Shown here piece by piece: positions 63,027 to 64,000 of a stretch of DNA of 64,000 nucleotides; position 1 is the stretch's first letter; every line of letters starts with the position of its first letter. Source of the DNA: Flavobacterium amnicola (GTDB lineage Bacteria > Bacteroidota > Bacteroidia > Flavobacteriales > Flavobacteriaceae). The DNA is taken from the NCBI RefSeq assembly GCF_004122165.1, contig NZ_SBKO01000006.1, positions 1 through 64,000 on the forward strand, read 5' to 3'. A program made the translations under genes and the position numbers. The notes beneath the pieces are model-generated. The model was not told the DNA's origin, made no database searches, and saw only the letters and a program-made list of their open reading frames with translations.

Positions 63027-64000
63027 TTATTTTTCAAATTCTTTTAAAGTCGAAATAATTATAGCAACACATTCCAACAATTGCTCTTCGTTCATCACTA
63101 ATGGTGGTGCAAAACGAATAATATTTCCGTGAGTTGGTTTGGCTAATAATCCGTTTTCGGCCAAACGCATACAAATATTCCAAGCGGTATCACTTTCTTC
63201 GGTATCATTAATCACTACTGCGTTTAACAATCCTTTTCCACGAACTAACGTTGCTACCGAAGAAGTCTGAATAAATTTATCCAATTCGGCACGGAAGATT
63301 TGCCCCAAACGCTCTGCATTTTCGGCTAATTTCTCATCGGTTACCACGTTTAAAGCGGCAATTGCAACAGCAGCAGCCACAGGGTTTCCTCCAAAAGTAG
63401 AACCGTGTTGTCCTGGTTTAATTACATTCATAATAGCGTCATTCGCCAATACTGCCGAAACAGGATATGCTCCACCCGAAATCGCTTTCCCTAAAATCAA
63501 AATATCCGGTTGTACATTCTCATGGTGAACCGCCAATAATTTTCCAGTACGCGCAATACCCGTTTGAACTTCATCAGCAATAAACAATACATTGTGTTTT
63601 TCACATAATGCTTTGGCTTTGGCTAAATACCCTTCTGAAGGTACATACACTCCAGCTTCCCCTTGAATAGGCTCTACTAAGAATCCAGCAATATTTGGAG
63701 AAGAAGTAATCGCTTTTTCTAAAGTGTCTAAATCATCGTACGCAATTTTGATAAATCCGGCTGTATATGGTCCGAAGTTTTTACGTGCATTTTCATCGTT
63801 AGAAAACGAAATGATAGTAGTTGTTCTTCCATGGAAGTTATTTTCGCAAACGATTATTTGTGCTTCGTTTTCGTTGATTCCTTTTTTCTCGTACGCCCAT
63901 TTTCTACATAGTTTCAAAGCCGTTTCAACAGCTTCGGCACCTGTATTCATTGGTAATACTTTATCAAAACCAAAATAGTTGGTTATAAACTGTTCATACA
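63027..64000 (-). CDS. rocD: Ornithine aminotransferase (5' end missing)
   Basis: The frame continues through the right edge: before [14 protein letters not shown] the window still encodes [16 protein letters not shown], so the start lies beyond 64000. About 324 residues are visible. Class III aminotransferase motifs: [28 protein letters not shown], and the PLP Lys in [16 protein letters not shown]. Converts ornithine and 2-oxoglutarate to glutamate semialdehyde and glutamate. Confidence 0.93.
   Translation of the reverse strand, partial: YEQFITNYFGFDKVLPMNTGAEAVETALKLCRKWAYEKKGINENEAQIIVCENNFHGRTTTIISFSNDENARKNFGPYTAGFIKIAYDDLDTLEKAITSSPNIAGFLVEPIQGEAGVYVPSEGYLAKAKALCEKHNVLFIADEVQTGIARTGKLLAVHHENVQPDILILGKAISGGAYPVSAVLANDAIMNVIKPGQHGSTFGGNPVAAAVAIAALNVVTDEKLAENAERLGQIFRAELDKFIQTSSVATLVRGKGLLNAVVINDTEESDTAWNICMRLAENGLLAKPTHGNIIRFAPPLVMNEEQLLECVAIIISTLKEFEK

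Overview
The window looks like chromosomal DNA of a Flavobacterium or close relative (Bacteroidota, Flavobacteriaceae). The evidence is low G+C, the Bacteroidota -7 box TAnnTTTG upstream of many genes (several with TTG 19-20 bp further upstream), weak Shine-Dalgarno sequences, many SPII lipoproteins, and typical family content (DUF3667, YtxJ, BshB1, FucP-type transporter, CCC-motif membrane protein, a repeat-rich surface protein). I see no insertion sequence, prophage, CRISPR array, rRNA or plasmid function; there is one tRNA gene (His).

Layout. 1-2014 (-): 5' part of a large repeat-containing surface protein running off the left edge. 2189-5674 (+): folE, a structured repeat, cysS, yidD, lgt. 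5722-11778 (-): rsfS-ftsH, then a tight set LUD protein-cdsA-psd-ACBP-SOD lipoprotein-DUF2059 (phospholipid synthesis with acyl-CoA binding and oxidative defence). 11876-14407: birA, an SRPBCC protein, and pyrE/NUDIX back to back with 7 bp between start codons. 14367-17021 (-): three-gene cassette of two small unrecognised proteins and a TPR/class III adenylate cyclase. 17191-21863: YitT, HD hydrolase, M14 peptidase, DbpA-like helicase. 21882-27130: coaD, ddl, PASTA protein, rluD, DUF3667, M28 peptidase. 27180-29548 (-): tRNA-His, bshB1, isochorismate synthase, thioesterase. 29670-36137: beta-helix lipoprotein, glyA/fahA divergent pair, lipocalin/NTF2-like fusion, lipoprotein. 36197-39758: DUF1398, ytxJ, clpB. 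39827-45261: small secreted and unknown proteins, aldose epimerase, GNAT, TonB receptor. 45329-53893: S8 protease, smpB, pcm, oxidoreductases, DUF1015, YggS, DnaQ/GIY-YIG nuclease, RidA. 53965-64000: dnaK, Zn-protease lipoprotein, RarD, SMP-30-like protein, FucP, duplicated-domain lipoprotein, Smr, DUF2752, CCC protein, 5'-truncated rocD.

Most of the window is housekeeping. The most unusual items are: the small-protein/adenylate-cyclase operon; a structured repeat that interrupts folE-cysS; a shared heat-shock promoter architecture (TTGG-N8-TTGTC plus GTCATTTTGnC) at dnaK and clpB; -7 boxes only 4-7 nt from start codons (pyrE, smpB, helicase), suggesting leaderless transcripts; an exonuclease/GIY-YIG gene with no canonical start codon; a SOD-fold lipoprotein lacking the usual active-site Gln; and a tRNA-His with two adjacent U-U mismatches in its acceptor stem. 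No gap between genes exceeds 300 bases; the longest (40346-40625) holds only a terminator.
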